Positions 1-10,698 of a stretch of 64,000 bases of DNA are shown here, one piece after another. Source of the DNA: CAIKMD01 sp963803265 (GTDB lineage: Bacteria; Pseudomonadota; Alphaproteobacteria; ATCC43930; CGMCC-115725); assembly GCA_963803265.1 (NCBI GenBank), contig CAWDLZ010000020.1, forward strand, positions 1-64,000. The letters run 5' to 3'. The notes beneath the pieces are model-generated. The model was not told the origin of the DNA. It searched no databases and saw only the letters and a list, made by a program, of their open reading frames with translations. Each line of letters starts with the position of its first letter. Position 1 is the first letter of the stretch. A program made the position numbers and the translations under genes.

Positions 1-741
1 GGCAAGACGCCGGGCGGGTCCGAGGTTCGTACCGTCATCAGGCACGTGACCCGCCACATCCGGAAGATCTGGCCGAAGACGCGCATCTGCTGGCGCGGCG
101 ACAGCCATTATGCCCGCCCCGAGGCCATGGCTTGGTGCGAAGCGAATGGCATCGATTACATCTTCGGGCTCGCCGGAAACGACGTACTGCATACTCAAAG
201 TCGCGTCGTCGCCGACGATCTCTGCGTGCGCCGCGCCGAGACCGGCGAAGAGAAACTCCGAACTTGGACCGAGTTCCGCTACGCCGCCAAAAGCTGGACC
301 CAGCCGCGTCGCGTCGTGGCCCGTCTCGAAGCCACTACCCAGGGCTTCGATGCGCGCTATATCGTCACAACGCTCGAAGGCTCGCCCGGGCATCTCTACG
401 AGACGGTCTACTGCGCGCGCGGCCAAGCCGAGAACTTCATCAAGCTGCACAAGACCCAGCTCGCCTCGGACCGGACCTCTTGCCGCAGCCCACGCGCCAA
501 TCAGTTCCGGCTCATTCTCCATACCGCCGCTTATTGGCTGCTGCACACAATGCGCGCCGCCGCGCCCAAGCATTCCGCTTGGAGAACGGCGGAGTTCATG
601 ACGCTGCGATTGCGGTTGATCAAGATTGCTGCCCGCGTGGTCGAGCACGCCAGCCGCATCCGCGTCTGGTTGCCGACGGCTTGTCCTGACGCCGCTATCT
701 TCCGTTTGTTCGCCGGACGCTTTGCCGCCGCGGGTCCATGA
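1..741 (+). CDS. IS1380-family transposase, C-terminal part
   Basis: This is an open frame from base 1 to TGA at 739-741, without its N-terminus because the window starts inside the gene. The protein matches the transposase of the second copy at 46345-47686 residue for residue until that copy's frameshift. It then continues through the intact C-terminus (ending GRFAAAGP) that the second copy has lost. The GDSHYARPEAM segment is a conserved DDE-catalytic-region motif of IS1380 transposases, followed by the EN(F)IK-type region near residue 144. It serves only transposition of its own element. Confidence 0.9.
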   Translation, partial: GKTPGGSEVRTVIRHVTRHIRKIWPKTRICWRGDSHYARPEAMAWCEANGIDYIFGLAGNDVLHTQSRVVADDLCVRRAETGEEKLRTWTEFRYAAKSWTQPRRVVARLEATTQGFDARYIVTTLEGSPGHLYETVYCARGQAENFIKLHKTQLASDRTSCRSPRANQFRLILHTAAYWLLHTMRAAAPKHSAWRTAEFMTLRLRLIKIAARVVEHASRIRVWLPTACPDAAIFRLFAGRFAAAGP

Positions 742-902
742 ACCCTGGGGCGCTGTCGCCCTACCGAGCCCATCCCGCAACCTCCAACCACCACACAATC
801 AGAACCCCATCAGCGTCGAAAGCGACGCCACCCACCGGCGCGACCACAATCATAAAATCGACAGCGCTCCCGCAATCGCGCCACGCTCATGAATACGTCA
901 GG
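1..902 (+). mobile_element. IS1380-family insertion sequence, 3' part (5' end outside window)
   Basis: The first 902 bases match the 3' half of the complete IS1380-family element at 46184-47806, in opposite orientation. The right inverted repeat lies at 886-902 and equals the terminal repeat of the other copy. The only difference I noticed between the copies is one extra base in the second copy's transposase gene. The following TTAG (903-906) could be the target duplication, but the left end is outside the window, so this cannot be verified. Near-identity of the two copies implies recent transposition. Confidence 0.9.
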
Positions 903-1096
903 TTAGGTGCGTTTGCTATCTAATACCGACCGGTTTGGCCAATGCCCGCTTCGGTCAATCGCGTCGAATTCTGCTAACTCCGCGTCATGTCCGTTTTGCG
1001 GGTAGTTTCGGAAACGGCAGTTCGCTGTTGATGGTACATGCGGCGAACACAATTGAAAGCGATGAAGATCGTAGTATGCGCCGCAGCCGATGAGGA

Positions 1097-1315
1097 TTGA
1101 CGACCAGGATCCGCGCGCTCACTGACTCGCGCGGCTTGCCGCTGGAACTGGTCGTCACGCCTGGCCAAGCCGCCGATTGTCCCACAGCCGGCATGCTGCT
1201 CGGCCGCCCGCGGGAAGGAACGATCCTGCTGGCCAACAAAGCTTACGATGGCGATCGGCTCCGCCGCAGCATTGAAGCGGCGGGCGCCGCGCCCGGCTCG
1301 CGACAAGCTCACTGA
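1097..1315 (+). pseudogene. IS5-family transposase remnant
   Basis: About 65 codons read like the catalytic-core region of IS5/IS427-group transposases: ALTDSRGLPLELVVTPGQ, then a loop, then LLANKAYDGDRLR, which contains the second catalytic Asp (normally ADKAYD; here ANKAYD). There is no start codon with a credible ribosome site, and both the N-terminal helix-turn-helix part and the C-terminal Glu region are missing. No inverted repeats were found. It is an old fragment next to an active IS1380 copy, which suggests this edge of the chromosome has been hit repeatedly by insertion sequences. Confidence 0.75.
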
Positions 1316-2289
1316 AGCACCAACGAGTGCGTCGTATTGTCGATCGACCAAGACTTGAACCGCCCGAGAAAGCTTTGACCGAGCAGCGAGAGGCCCCGAG
1401 CGCCCGCGACGCTCACAGTCACGTTCTCTAAAGCCATGTCGCCGACTTTCAGCGATCGGATGAGAAATATCTTCGACGGCACTTTCAATCCGTCCGCCAG
1501 CCGGTATACCCGGGTCCCGAGGAAGTCGCCGGGCTTGAGCGTGCCCGTGCTCATCAGGGTCGCTATGACATCGGCCGGAACGCTGACATCGGTCGCTCCG
1601 CTATCGACCACGAAATCCAATGTCATGGCGTTGTTTATGAGGACGGGAACGACATAGGTGCCGCCGTGCTTTTCCATCGGAACGGAATGCGCGGAAGTGG
1701 GCGCCGCCGCCGGCTTGCCTGGGGAATCCGTCTTGGACGATGGCGGAGCGGCCGTCGCGATCCTCGGGCTTTCCGGCCCGCCGCAGTCCTCGTAGTTTGA
1801 CCGCTGACACGTCTCGGTCATCTCCCGCGCCAGCTTGAGTTGCGCCGGCGTCATGCCCGCGGCGAGGCTTTCGCGCTCGTCCCTCGCCATGGCCGCGTTG
1901 TGAGCATCGCTTTGCTCACCGAACGATAACGCGGCGAGGCTGTACCACATGTGGGCGCGAACATCGTCCTTCGGGACGGCCACTCCGGATTCGTAGATGG
2001 CTCCGAGAGCGAGCTGCGCACGCGCAAACCGCCGAGCGGCGGCGAGCCGATACCACTTGAGCGCTTCCTTGCGATCCTGCGCCACGCCTCGCCCGTCATC
2101 GTACATCCCTGCGAGATTATATTGCGCCCAGGCATCGCCTCCCTCCGCCAACGGGCGTATGATCGCCAGCTCGGCCGCAAAGTCGTGTCGGATGTCGGCA
2201 TCGAGAGCGTCATCCATGGGATTCGCCCTCGCCACCTGGGCAACCCCAAGCGCGATGGAAAAAATCAGCATTCCGGCCAATTTGCGCAT
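1309..2289 (-). CDS. Exported Sel1-repeat / retropepsin-like aspartic protease
   Basis: The 326-residue protein has a clear signal peptide (MRKLAGMLIFSIALGVAQVARA). Two to three Sel1-like TPR repeats follow at about residues 36-120 (AQYNLAGMYDDGRGV, AQLALGAIYESGVAV). A Pro/Ala/Ser linker at 175-202 leads to a C-terminal domain with the retropepsin active-site motif DSGATDVSV at 229-237, as in the clan AA (TIGR02281-type) proteases of Proteobacteria. The C-terminal GQSFLGRF motif fits the same fold. It is likely periplasmic. The natural substrate is unknown. Its stop overlaps the neighbouring transposase remnant by a few bases. Confidence 0.8.
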   Translation of the reverse strand: MRKLAGMLIFSIALGVAQVARANPMDDALDADIRHDFAAELAIIRPLAEGGDAWAQYNLAGMYDDGRGVAQDRKEALKWYRLAAARRFARAQLALGAIYESGVAVPKDDVRAHMWYSLAALSFGEQSDAHNAAMARDERESLAAGMTPAQLKLAREMTETCQRSNYEDCGGPESPRIATAAPPSSKTDSPGKPAAAPTSAHSVPMEKHGGTYVVPVLINNAMTLDFVVDSGATDVSVPADVIATLMSTGTLKPGDFLGTRVYRLADGLKVPSKIFLIRSLKVGDMALENVTVSVAGARGLSLLGQSFLGRFKSWSIDNTTHSLVLQ

Positions 2290-2463
2290 CGCTAGATCAT
2301 AGCATGGAGCGGGGGTTTTCGCCGGATCGAGCGAGTAGGGGCTGCCGCCGGGGTGACGCGCTTGTCCATTGCCGGGTCCAAAACGAATCGTTGGTGACCG
2401 GCCAGGACAGAGGTAACGTCAGTGCCGCGAATGCGCGCTGCTTAGCCGTCGAAGCGGTAAATT

Positions 2464-2877
2464 ATGATGCTCGCCCAGCCGTTCTTGATGAAAACCGCCG
2501 GTGCCTTGGGCGGGCTCGTCTTGGTCCTTATGCTGCAGTCGACCTCCGGCGCGATCGCCGCGCCGCAGCGGCTCGATTGCAGCCTAACGCAAATTAAAAC
2601 CAAGGCGGGGGAAAGCTTGGACACCAAGCCCGAGAAGCGATCGATCACCGTCGTGCTCGATCAAGACGCGGCGGCGATCACCGTGTACCAGAATGGCAGC
2701 GCGCAGGCTCTGGACAACGTCACGTTCGAGCAAAGCAGCATCGACGGTTACGTGAAGCAAATGAGCCTCGGCATCGATCGGTTCAACCTTGTACGTCGTG
2801 GCCTCCAGACCTACAAGCCGGATTCGACGATCAGCGAAACCGGAACGTGCAGCCCGAGCACCCAACCGCCGCCCTGA
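2464..2877 (+). CDS. Hypothetical exported protein
   Basis: The 137-residue protein starts with a basic/hydrophobic leader (residues 1-33, ending SGAIAA) that looks like a signal peptide. The mature part is short, contains two Cys (CSL near 39 and the C-terminal TCSP) and ends in a Pro-rich tail. I recognise no family. It stands alone, divergent from the Sel1/protease gene and convergent with the acyl carrier protein gene. Confidence 0.6.
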   Translation: MMLAQPFLMKTAGALGGLVLVLMLQSTSGAIAAPQRLDCSLTQIKTKAGESLDTKPEKRSITVVLDQDAAAITVYQNGSAQALDNVTFEQSSIDGYVKQMSLGIDRFNLVRRGLQTYKPDSTISETGTCSPSTQPPP

Positions 2878-2935
2878 GCTTCTCCGATCGTTCCGGCGCA
2901 GGCGCATCGAAGGCCCGTCGCGGCCGCGCAAACGA

Positions 2936-3199
2936 TCAGGTCCGGGATGGAGTTTTCCGTCCCGACGCGGCCAGATAATCCATCATGCTCTCCAGCGTCG
3001 CGAGCTTGCGGTAGTCGGTTTCTGGAATATCGATGCCCAACCGTTGGTGCAGCGCCATCACCAGGTTGAGAAAGTCCATCGAGTCGATGTCGAGCTGTTC
3101 GCGCAGCTGCGCCTTGGGGTCGATCGCGTCGAAGTCGATCTCCGGCGCGATACGGCCTAGTTCATCCTTGACCACGGCGCGGATGTCGGTCGAGCTCAT
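2936..3199 (-). CDS. Acyl carrier protein, last gene of the acs-E1-E2 operon
   Basis: The 87-residue acyl-carrier-protein fold carries the phosphopantetheine attachment motif DSMDF, with Ser at about residue 40, inside the expected acidic helix context (QLREQLDIDSMDFLNLV). DSM replaces the usual DSL, which is common in specialised carrier proteins. Its ATG overlaps the E2 stop codon (ATGA), so translation is coupled to the dehydrogenase. It is therefore not the fatty-acid-synthesis AcpP, which normally sits with fabG and fabF. By inference it may accept an acyl group made by, or passed through, the E1/E2 complex. Confidence 0.85.
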   Translation of the reverse strand: MSSTDIRAVVKDELGRIAPEIDFDAIDPKAQLREQLDIDSMDFLNLVMALHQRLGIDIPETDYRKLATLESMMDYLAASGRKTPSRT

Positions 3200-4380
3200 A
3201 ACGCCTCCGGTGTTTGCAGCAGATCGCCAATTTTGGCCAGGAACAGCGCGCCCCGGTGGCCGTCGCTGACGCGGTGGTCGGCGGCGAGCGTCGAGGTGAC
3301 GACCGGGCGCGCGGCCACGCCCTTCCCGATCACCCAAGGGCGCTCGACCACCTTGCCGAAGCCGACAATCGCCACCTGGGGCGGATAGATGATGCCGTAA
3401 AGGGCCTCCACGCCGCGCTCGCCCAGGCTCGAGACCGTGAGCGTCGGATCGGAGATCTCGGAGCTGCGAAAGCGGCCGGCTCTCACGCGCGCTACGAGGT
3501 CGCGCATTCCCGCCATCACATCGTCGAGCGCAAGGTCGGCCGTGTTATGGATCGCCGGCGCGATGAGCCCGCCGCCGCGGATGGAAATAGCGACGCCGAC
3601 ATGGATCGCGGCGCTGGACCGGAAAGCACCATTTTCGAAGGCGCCGTTGAACTCCGGAAAGCTCCTGGCCGCCCTCGCGGTGGCCTTGACGAACAGCGCG
3701 CCGAGTAGGAGCCGACGGTCGGGCGGCCGCTCGGCGTTTTGCTTGCTGACCCAGTCCGCCGCCGCGCCGATGTCGATCGCGTTGGATAAATAGTAATGCG
3801 GGATCTCCCGCTTCGAGCGCGACATCGCGGCGGCGATGGCTGCACGCATCTGGTCGAGGTTCATGGCGGAGGGCGCCTTGCGCTCCATGGCCCTTGCCGG
3901 CGCGCGAACGGCCATTGCCTCGACGTCGGCGAGAACAATGACGCCGCCAGGCCCGGTGCCCGCGATCTTGCTCAAGTCGATGTGACGCTCCAGCGCCAGC
4001 TTGCGCGCGACCGGCGAGGCCCGGACCTGGCCTGGCGAAGGAAGCCGCCCGAGCGAAGGCGGCATCGGCTGCGAAGCGGATGGCGGGGCGACGATGGGCA
4101 TTTCCTTAGCCACCGAAACAATCGGCGCCGGCCCCGGCGCTTCGCCCGGCTTTCGGATCATGGCCAGGGCTGCGCCGACCGGGACCTTTCGCCCCGGCTC
4201 TACCAGGTACCGGTCGAGGATGCCGTCCTCGAAGATTTCGATTTCGATCGCGCCCTTCTGGGTCTCCACCACCGCAACGATGTCGCCGCGCGTAACGGTT
4301 TCGCCGGGCTTCTTCAGCCACTCCACCAAAGTGCCCGCTTCCATATCGGAGCCCAGCGAGGGCATGCGGAACTCGGACAT
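3196..4380 (-). CDS. 2-oxoacid dehydrogenase E2, dihydrolipoyl acyltransferase
   Basis: The 394-residue protein has an N-terminal lipoyl domain with the lipoylated Lys at about residue 42 (ETQKGAIE). A Pro-rich linker follows, then a peripheral-subunit-binding domain near 118-155 (ASPVARKLA...GTGPGGVI). The C-terminal acyltransferase core ends with the catalytic DHRVSDG motif near 368-374. All key residues are present, so it should be active. The start is placed at MSEFRMP, 8 bases after the E1 stop. There is no dihydrolipoamide dehydrogenase (E3) gene nearby, so E3 must come from elsewhere. Acceptor specificity (acetoin-, pyruvate- or branched-chain type) cannot be decided from motifs. Confidence 0.9.
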   Translation of the reverse strand: MSEFRMPSLGSDMEAGTLVEWLKKPGETVTRGDIVAVVETQKGAIEIEIFEDGILDRYLVEPGRKVPVGAALAMIRKPGEAPGPAPIVSVAKEMPIVAPPSASQPMPPSLGRLPSPGQVRASPVARKLALERHIDLSKIAGTGPGGVIVLADVEAMAVRAPARAMERKAPSAMNLDQMRAAIAAAMSRSKREIPHYYLSNAIDIGAAADWVSKQNAERPPDRRLLLGALFVKATARAARSFPEFNGAFENGAFRSSAAIHVGVAISIRGGGLIAPAIHNTADLALDDVMAGMRDLVARVRAGRFRSSEISDPTLTVSSLGERGVEALYGIIYPPQVAIVGFGKVVERPWVIGKGVAARPVVTSTLAADHRVSDGHRGALFLAKIGDLLQTPEAL

Positions 4381-4388
4381 GGCGTCGA

Positions 4389-6394
4389 TCAACTGCGGCC
4401 GAGGATGGCCTTGGCGGCGGCGACGATGCGGTCCGCCTGGGGGATCGCGGCCTCCTCGAGGTGACGAGCGTATGGGATCGGGACTTCCGCGCTGCACACC
4501 CGTCCGATCGGCGCGTCGAGGTCGAAGAAGGCCTGCTCCATGATTCGCATGCCGACTTCCGCGGCGAGCGAGCCGGTCTTCCAGCCTTCGTCCACGATCA
4601 CCGCGCGGCGCGTCTTCCGGATGGAAGCCATGATTGTGCCATCGTCAAGCGGGCGCAACGAGCGCAAGTCGATCACCTCCGCGTCGATACCGTCCTTGGC
4701 CAGAGCTTCGGCGGCGTCCAAGGTCTTCCACAGCGACCCGCCATAGGTGATCAAGCTGATGTCGCGGCCCTCGCGCCTTAGAGCCGCCTTGTCGATATCC
4801 ACGGCGGAGGCGTCCGCGGCGATTTTGCCCGCGCGGTTGTAAAGCATCACGTTCTCGAAGATCAGGACGGGGTCGGGCTCCTGCAGCGCGGTCCAGAGCA
4901 TCCCGCGCGCGTCTTCCAAGGTAGCCGGCGCGAGCACCCGAATGCCCGGGATATGGGTGTACCAACCCTCGAGGCTGTGGGAGTGCTGGGCAGCCAACTG
5001 CCGGCCGGCGCCGGTGGCCATTCGAATCACGACCGGACAGCCGAACTGGTTGCCCGACATATGTCGGATCGTGGCGGCGTTGTTGAGGATCTGATCCAAA
5101 GCGAGAAGACTGAAGTTGACGGTCATCAACTCGACGATCGGGCGCATGCCGGCCATCGCAGCGCCAATGCCTGCGCCGGTGAAGCCGGCTTCGGAAAGCG
5201 GCGTGTCGCGGATGCGGTCGGGCCCGAACTCGGCGAGCAGGCCCTTGGTGACCGCATAGCAGCCGCCGTACCGGCCGACATCCTCGCCCATGAGGAAAAC
5301 TCGCTCGTCGCGCTGCAACGCTTCGCGGATCGCTTCCCGCATGGCTTCGCGGTAGGTGGTTTCGACGGTTCCGGTCGCCGCGCCCGCCGGCCTCGCCGCC
5401 GGCGGCGCGGGACGCTCAGGCGCGTAGACATACTTTGTGAGGTCTTCGACCGGTTCCCAGGACCCGGCTTCGGCGAAGCTCACCGCCGCATCGACCTCTG
5501 CCGCCACGGCCGCATGGATGCGATCGACGTCGTCGGGATGGACCAGTCCGTTCTGCTCGGCCCATCCAAGGAAGCGAACGATGGGGCCCTTGGCCCTCCA
5601 GCCCTCGACCTCCGACTTCTCGCGGTAGAGCTGAGCGTCGAACATCGAGTGCGCGCGAAAGCGGTAGGTCCGGCACTCGAGGAAGTAGGGCTTGCCAGAG
5701 CTTCGTATCGCGGCGACGGCGCGATGCGCGGCGGCCTCGACCGCGACCACGTCCATGCCATCGACCGCCTCGGATACGATGCGATAGCTTTCAGCCTTCT
5801 TATGGATGTCGGTCTCGGCCTCGGAAATCTCCAGTGCCGTCCCCATGGCGTAGCGGTTATTCTCGCAAACGAACAGGACGGGCAGGCCCCACAACGCCGC
5901 CAGGTTCAAGCTCTCGTGGAACGTGCCCTCGGCCACCGCGCCATCGCCAAAGAAGCACGCCGTCACCACGTCCTGCCGATGCATGTGATCGGCCAGCGCC
6001 AAACCCACCGCCAGCGGCAGCCCCCCGCCGACAATGGCATTGCCGCCGTATAAGTTTCTGGCCCGATCGAACAGGTGCATCGAGCCCCCGCGTCCGCCGC
6101 TGTCACCTTCCCGCTTGCCGTACATCTCGGCCAAGACCGCATTCATAGGCGCGCCGCGCACCAGAGCGTGGCCGTGCTCGCGGTAGGTGGCGACGATCCG
6201 GTCGCGCGCCTCCAGCAGCGGGATCACCCCGACCGCCACGGCCTCCTCGCCATCGTAGAGGTGCATGAACCCGCGGATCTTCTCCTGGGTGTAAAGCTCG
6301 GCGCACTTCGTCTCGAATTCGCGAATGCGAACCATCTGGGCCAGCAGATCGAGCACATGCGCGCGCGACAGATGGGGCTTCAGCGCGGTCTCCG

Positions 6395-6398
<4 letters not shown>
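4389..6398 (-). CDS. Fused E1 alpha-beta subunit of a 2-oxoacid/acetoin dehydrogenase
   Basis: A single 669-residue chain joins two subunits that are usually separate. Residues 1-325 are E1 alpha, with the thiamine-diphosphate motif GDG (about 151-153) ... NN (about 180). Residues 346-669 are E1 beta (GEDVGRYGG, DTPLSEAGFTGAGIGAA). They are joined by a Pro/Ala-rich linker near 328-345. The start is GTG at 6398, overlapping the upstream stop as GTGA, so it is coupled to the synthetase gene. The enzyme decarboxylates a 2-oxoacid or acetoin and passes the acyl group to the E2 lipoyl arm. The substrate is not determinable here. Confidence 0.9.
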
Positions 6399-8188
<1,790 letters not shown>

Positions 8189-8257
8189 CTCCCGTGCAAG
8201 CCCGATGCGAATTCAACTCGTGGCAACCAATACGGCGCTCGATCGCGGGCGCATGCT

Positions 8258-8271
8258 TTGACACAGATCAA
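8258..8271 (-). promoter_or_regulatory. FixK/FNR-type operator upstream of the acs-E1-E2-ACP operon
   Basis: TTGACACAGATCAA is seen directly and fits the FNR/FixK/Anr consensus TTGAY-N4-RTCAA. It lies 70 bases upstream of the ligase ATG, where a class II activator site would fit, and 227 bases from the divergent cupin gene. The 8189-8498 intergenic region holds no other gene that I can support. Oxygen-responsive control of the operon is an inference. Confidence 0.6.
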
Positions 8272-8498
8272 ACCGGCGCGCTTCATTCGCGGAGGCCAGT
8301 CCCAGATTCGAGTCCGGCAACCGCTCAAAGGCATCCCGCCACTCGTTGCGGCGCAGCCCTTCGATCAGACCTTCGAGGGAATGGACGCTCGCCATGCTCC
8401 ACGCTCGCGTCGAGACCATAACCGGATCCTTGGAATAGCACAGACATCGTTTTGCGGGTTAGACTTGCTGGAATCGGCTGCACGGGGAGAGCTGAGTC

Positions 8499-8882
8499 AT
8501 GGCATCGTCGAGAATTTTCAAGTTCGATGACACGCCCGCTCGGCATATGCCCAACGGCGCGGTGCTGAGGAACCTCGTCGATCGCGAAAGTTGCGACGCC
8601 AAGATCAAGACCAACACCGTGACTTTCCCGATTGGCCACGCCGTCGAGTTTCACCGCCACAATTGCAACGAGATGGTCATGGTGCTTGCCGGCGACTGCG
8701 CCGTCGAGATCGACGGCGAGGGGCAAACGCGTCTCAAGCCCTTCGATAGCGTTCACGTCGCGGCGGGAAGGTGGCACCGGTTCCTCAATCTCGGCACGAC
8801 CCCGTTCACCCTTCTGGCGATCTACGACAGCGACGTGGTGGAGCGGACGCTTCGCGAATCCGGCACGACCACCCGGGATTAG
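8499..8882 (+). CDS. Cupin-domain protein
   Basis: The 127-residue single-domain cupin has motif 1 as GHAVEFHRHNCNEMVMVLAG, with His/His/Glu metal ligands, and motif 2 ending in the RWHRFLN histidine. It is preceded by a good ribosome site (GGGGAGA). Metal-dependent sugar, aromatic or regulatory roles are all possible, and no substrate can be named. It is transcribed divergently from the acs operon and convergently with the glutathione transferase gene. Confidence 0.75.
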   Translation: MASSRIFKFDDTPARHMPNGAVLRNLVDRESCDAKIKTNTVTFPIGHAVEFHRHNCNEMVMVLAGDCAVEIDGEGQTRLKPFDSVHVAAGRWHRFLNLGTTPFTLLAIYDSDVVERTLRESGTTTRD

Positions 8883-8910
8883 GAAAACCCGGCAACGCGA
8901 CGGGGGACCG

Positions 8911-9528
8911 CTAGATCGGCGCCCAGGCGCGCTGCACGGCGGGACGCGCGGCGATCGCATCGTGCCAGCGCGCGAGGTTCGGATACTCGCCGAGGCCGAG
9001 ACCGAGCTTGCCATGAAGGTGCACATCCGGATAGCTCGCGATGTCGGCGATGGAGTAGTCGCCCGCCAGGTAAGCCTTGTCCGCAAGATGACGGTCGAGC
9101 ACGCCGAAACAGTCGAGCACGAGGGCGGTGAAATGCTTCTTGGCTTGCGGCACGTCCTCGGCAGAGCGATGGACGAAATGGCCGTATTGCTGGGCAAGGG
9201 GCGTGAAGGTCGAGCTGCCGTAGAACAGCCACTGATCGACGTGCACGCGGCGAAGGGCATCGGCGGGATAGAGCGCGCCGCCGGCCTTCTCGGCCAGGTA
9301 TTTGAGGATGGCGCCGGACTCGGCAAGCGTCACGCGCGCCCCGCTTGGGCCGTCATCGTCGACCATCGCGGGAATCTTATGGCCCGGACTGATCTTCAGG
9401 AACTCGGGGGCGAATTGCTCCCTCTTGGTCAAATCGACCGGCCGGCGCCGGTACGGCAGACCGGTCTCCTCGATGATCTGGAGCGCCTTGCGGCCGTTAT
9501 CGGTGGTCCAGAAATAAAGATCGATCAT
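8911..9528 (-). CDS. Glutathione S-transferase family protein (YfcG/Ure2p-like)
   Basis: The 205-residue protein has an N-terminal thioredoxin-fold domain (LYFWTTDNGRKALQIIEETGLPY) with the GHKIPAMVDDDG cis-Pro region and LAESGAIL glutathione-binding motif. An all-helical C-terminal domain follows, with SIADIASYP. The TTDNGRK active-site region resembles the Nu-class/YfcG disulfide-bond reductase group. The start is at MIDLYF, preceded by AGGGAGG. It is likely a cytoplasmic glutathione-dependent reductase or transferase. Confidence 0.85.
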   Translation of the reverse strand: MIDLYFWTTDNGRKALQIIEETGLPYRRRPVDLTKREQFAPEFLKISPGHKIPAMVDDDGPSGARVTLAESGAILKYLAEKAGGALYPADALRRVHVDQWLFYGSSTFTPLAQQYGHFVHRSAEDVPQAKKHFTALVLDCFGVLDRHLADKAYLAGDYSIADIASYPDVHLHGKLGLGLGEYPNLARWHDAIAARPAVQRAWAPI

Positions 9529-9665
9529 GGCGCCCTCCCTCTGCTTTGCCGTCACGCTACTCCACCGTCGCGATTTTGGCGAGGGCGCGACGCATAAATC
9601 TGGCTTGTCCACGCGGCCGGAACCGGGCAGGCTCGGGCCAAGCGAGCATGCGGGGAGGAACGATA

Positions 9666-10682
9666 ATGGCGAAGGCATGGCTGCTTGCCGGCGTCACGCT
9701 GGCGCTGTTGTGCACGGGATTTTCCGCCCGCGCCCAAGACACGGTCACGCTGCGCTTTGCCGTTCCGGGCGCGCCGCCCGGATCGCCGAGCTGGACGGTG
9801 ATTTGGGAGCCGTGGATCGCCAAGGTCGAAAAAGATTCCGAAGGGACGCTCAAGCTCCAGCCCTTTCAGGCCGGCCTCGCCAATCTCTTCAACGTCTATG
9901 ACCGCGTCGTGAGCGGCGCCGCCGACATGGGCAGCGGCGTGCAGGGCTCGGTCGGCGGAAAATTCCTCGGCTCCAGCGTGGTCGAGCTGCCCTCGGACAT
10001 TGGCGGCCGCGACGGCGCCGCGGCATTCTGGAAAATCTATCAGGACGGGTTGATCGCGGCGGAATATGCCGATGTCCACCCGCTCGCGCTCTGGGTCTAT
10101 CCGCAATCGCTCCTCAACGCGAACCGGCCGATCGCGCGGCTCGAAGAGGTGAAGGGGCTGAGGCTCGCCTCGTTCGGCAAGACCAGCGCCGAGATCACGC
10201 AGCTCCTCGGCGCCGCTCCGCTCAGCACCCGGCCGGACGAGGTCTACGAAGTCCTGCAGCGCCATAGCGCCGACGGCGTGATCATCGGCTGGCTCGGGCT
10301 CAACGAGTTCAAGCTGCACGAGGTCACGAGCAATCACCTTATCGCCGGCCTCGGATCGGGCGGCGGCTTCCTGTTGATGAACAAGGACGCCTACGCGAAG
10401 CTCACGGGCAAGGCCAAGGCGGCGATCGACCAGAACTCGGGCTACGACGCCTCGATGGCGTATTTCGGCGCCGCCGTCGAGCGCGTCTATGCCCTCTCCG
10501 AGGTCGAGGTGCGCGGGCTTTCCGGCCACACCATCACCGCGCTCGACCCCGGCGACGTTGACCAATATCAAAAGCAGGTCGTCGCGCCGCTGGCCGCGGA
10601 ATGGCAAAGCAAGATCCCGAACGGCGCGGCGATCTTCGCTGCCTACCGCGCCGAGGCGGCGCGGGTGCGCGCGCAGAAATAG
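9666..10682 (+). CDS. TRAP transporter solute-binding protein, DctP type
   Basis: The 338-residue periplasmic protein has signal peptide MAKAWLLAGVTLALLCTGFSARA. DctP-fold features include GSPSWTVIWEPWIAKVEKDSEGTL near the N-terminus, RVVSGAADMGSGVQG, and the VKGLRLASFGKTSAEITQLLGA segment typical of the family. The start is at the ATG after GGGGAGGAAC. No DctQ/DctM membrane genes are in the window, so it is an orphan receptor here. Family ligands are usually small carboxylates. Confidence 0.8.
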   Translation: MAKAWLLAGVTLALLCTGFSARAQDTVTLRFAVPGAPPGSPSWTVIWEPWIAKVEKDSEGTLKLQPFQAGLANLFNVYDRVVSGAADMGSGVQGSVGGKFLGSSVVELPSDIGGRDGAAAFWKIYQDGLIAAEYADVHPLALWVYPQSLLNANRPIARLEEVKGLRLASFGKTSAEITQLLGAAPLSTRPDEVYEVLQRHSADGVIIGWLGLNEFKLHEVTSNHLIAGLGSGGGFLLMNKDAYAKLTGKAKAAIDQNSGYDASMAYFGAAVERVYALSEVEVRGLSGHTITALDPGDVDQYQKQVVAPLAAEWQSKIPNGAAIFAAYRAEAARVRAQK

Positions 10683-10698
10683 GATACCGCTTCGCCGC

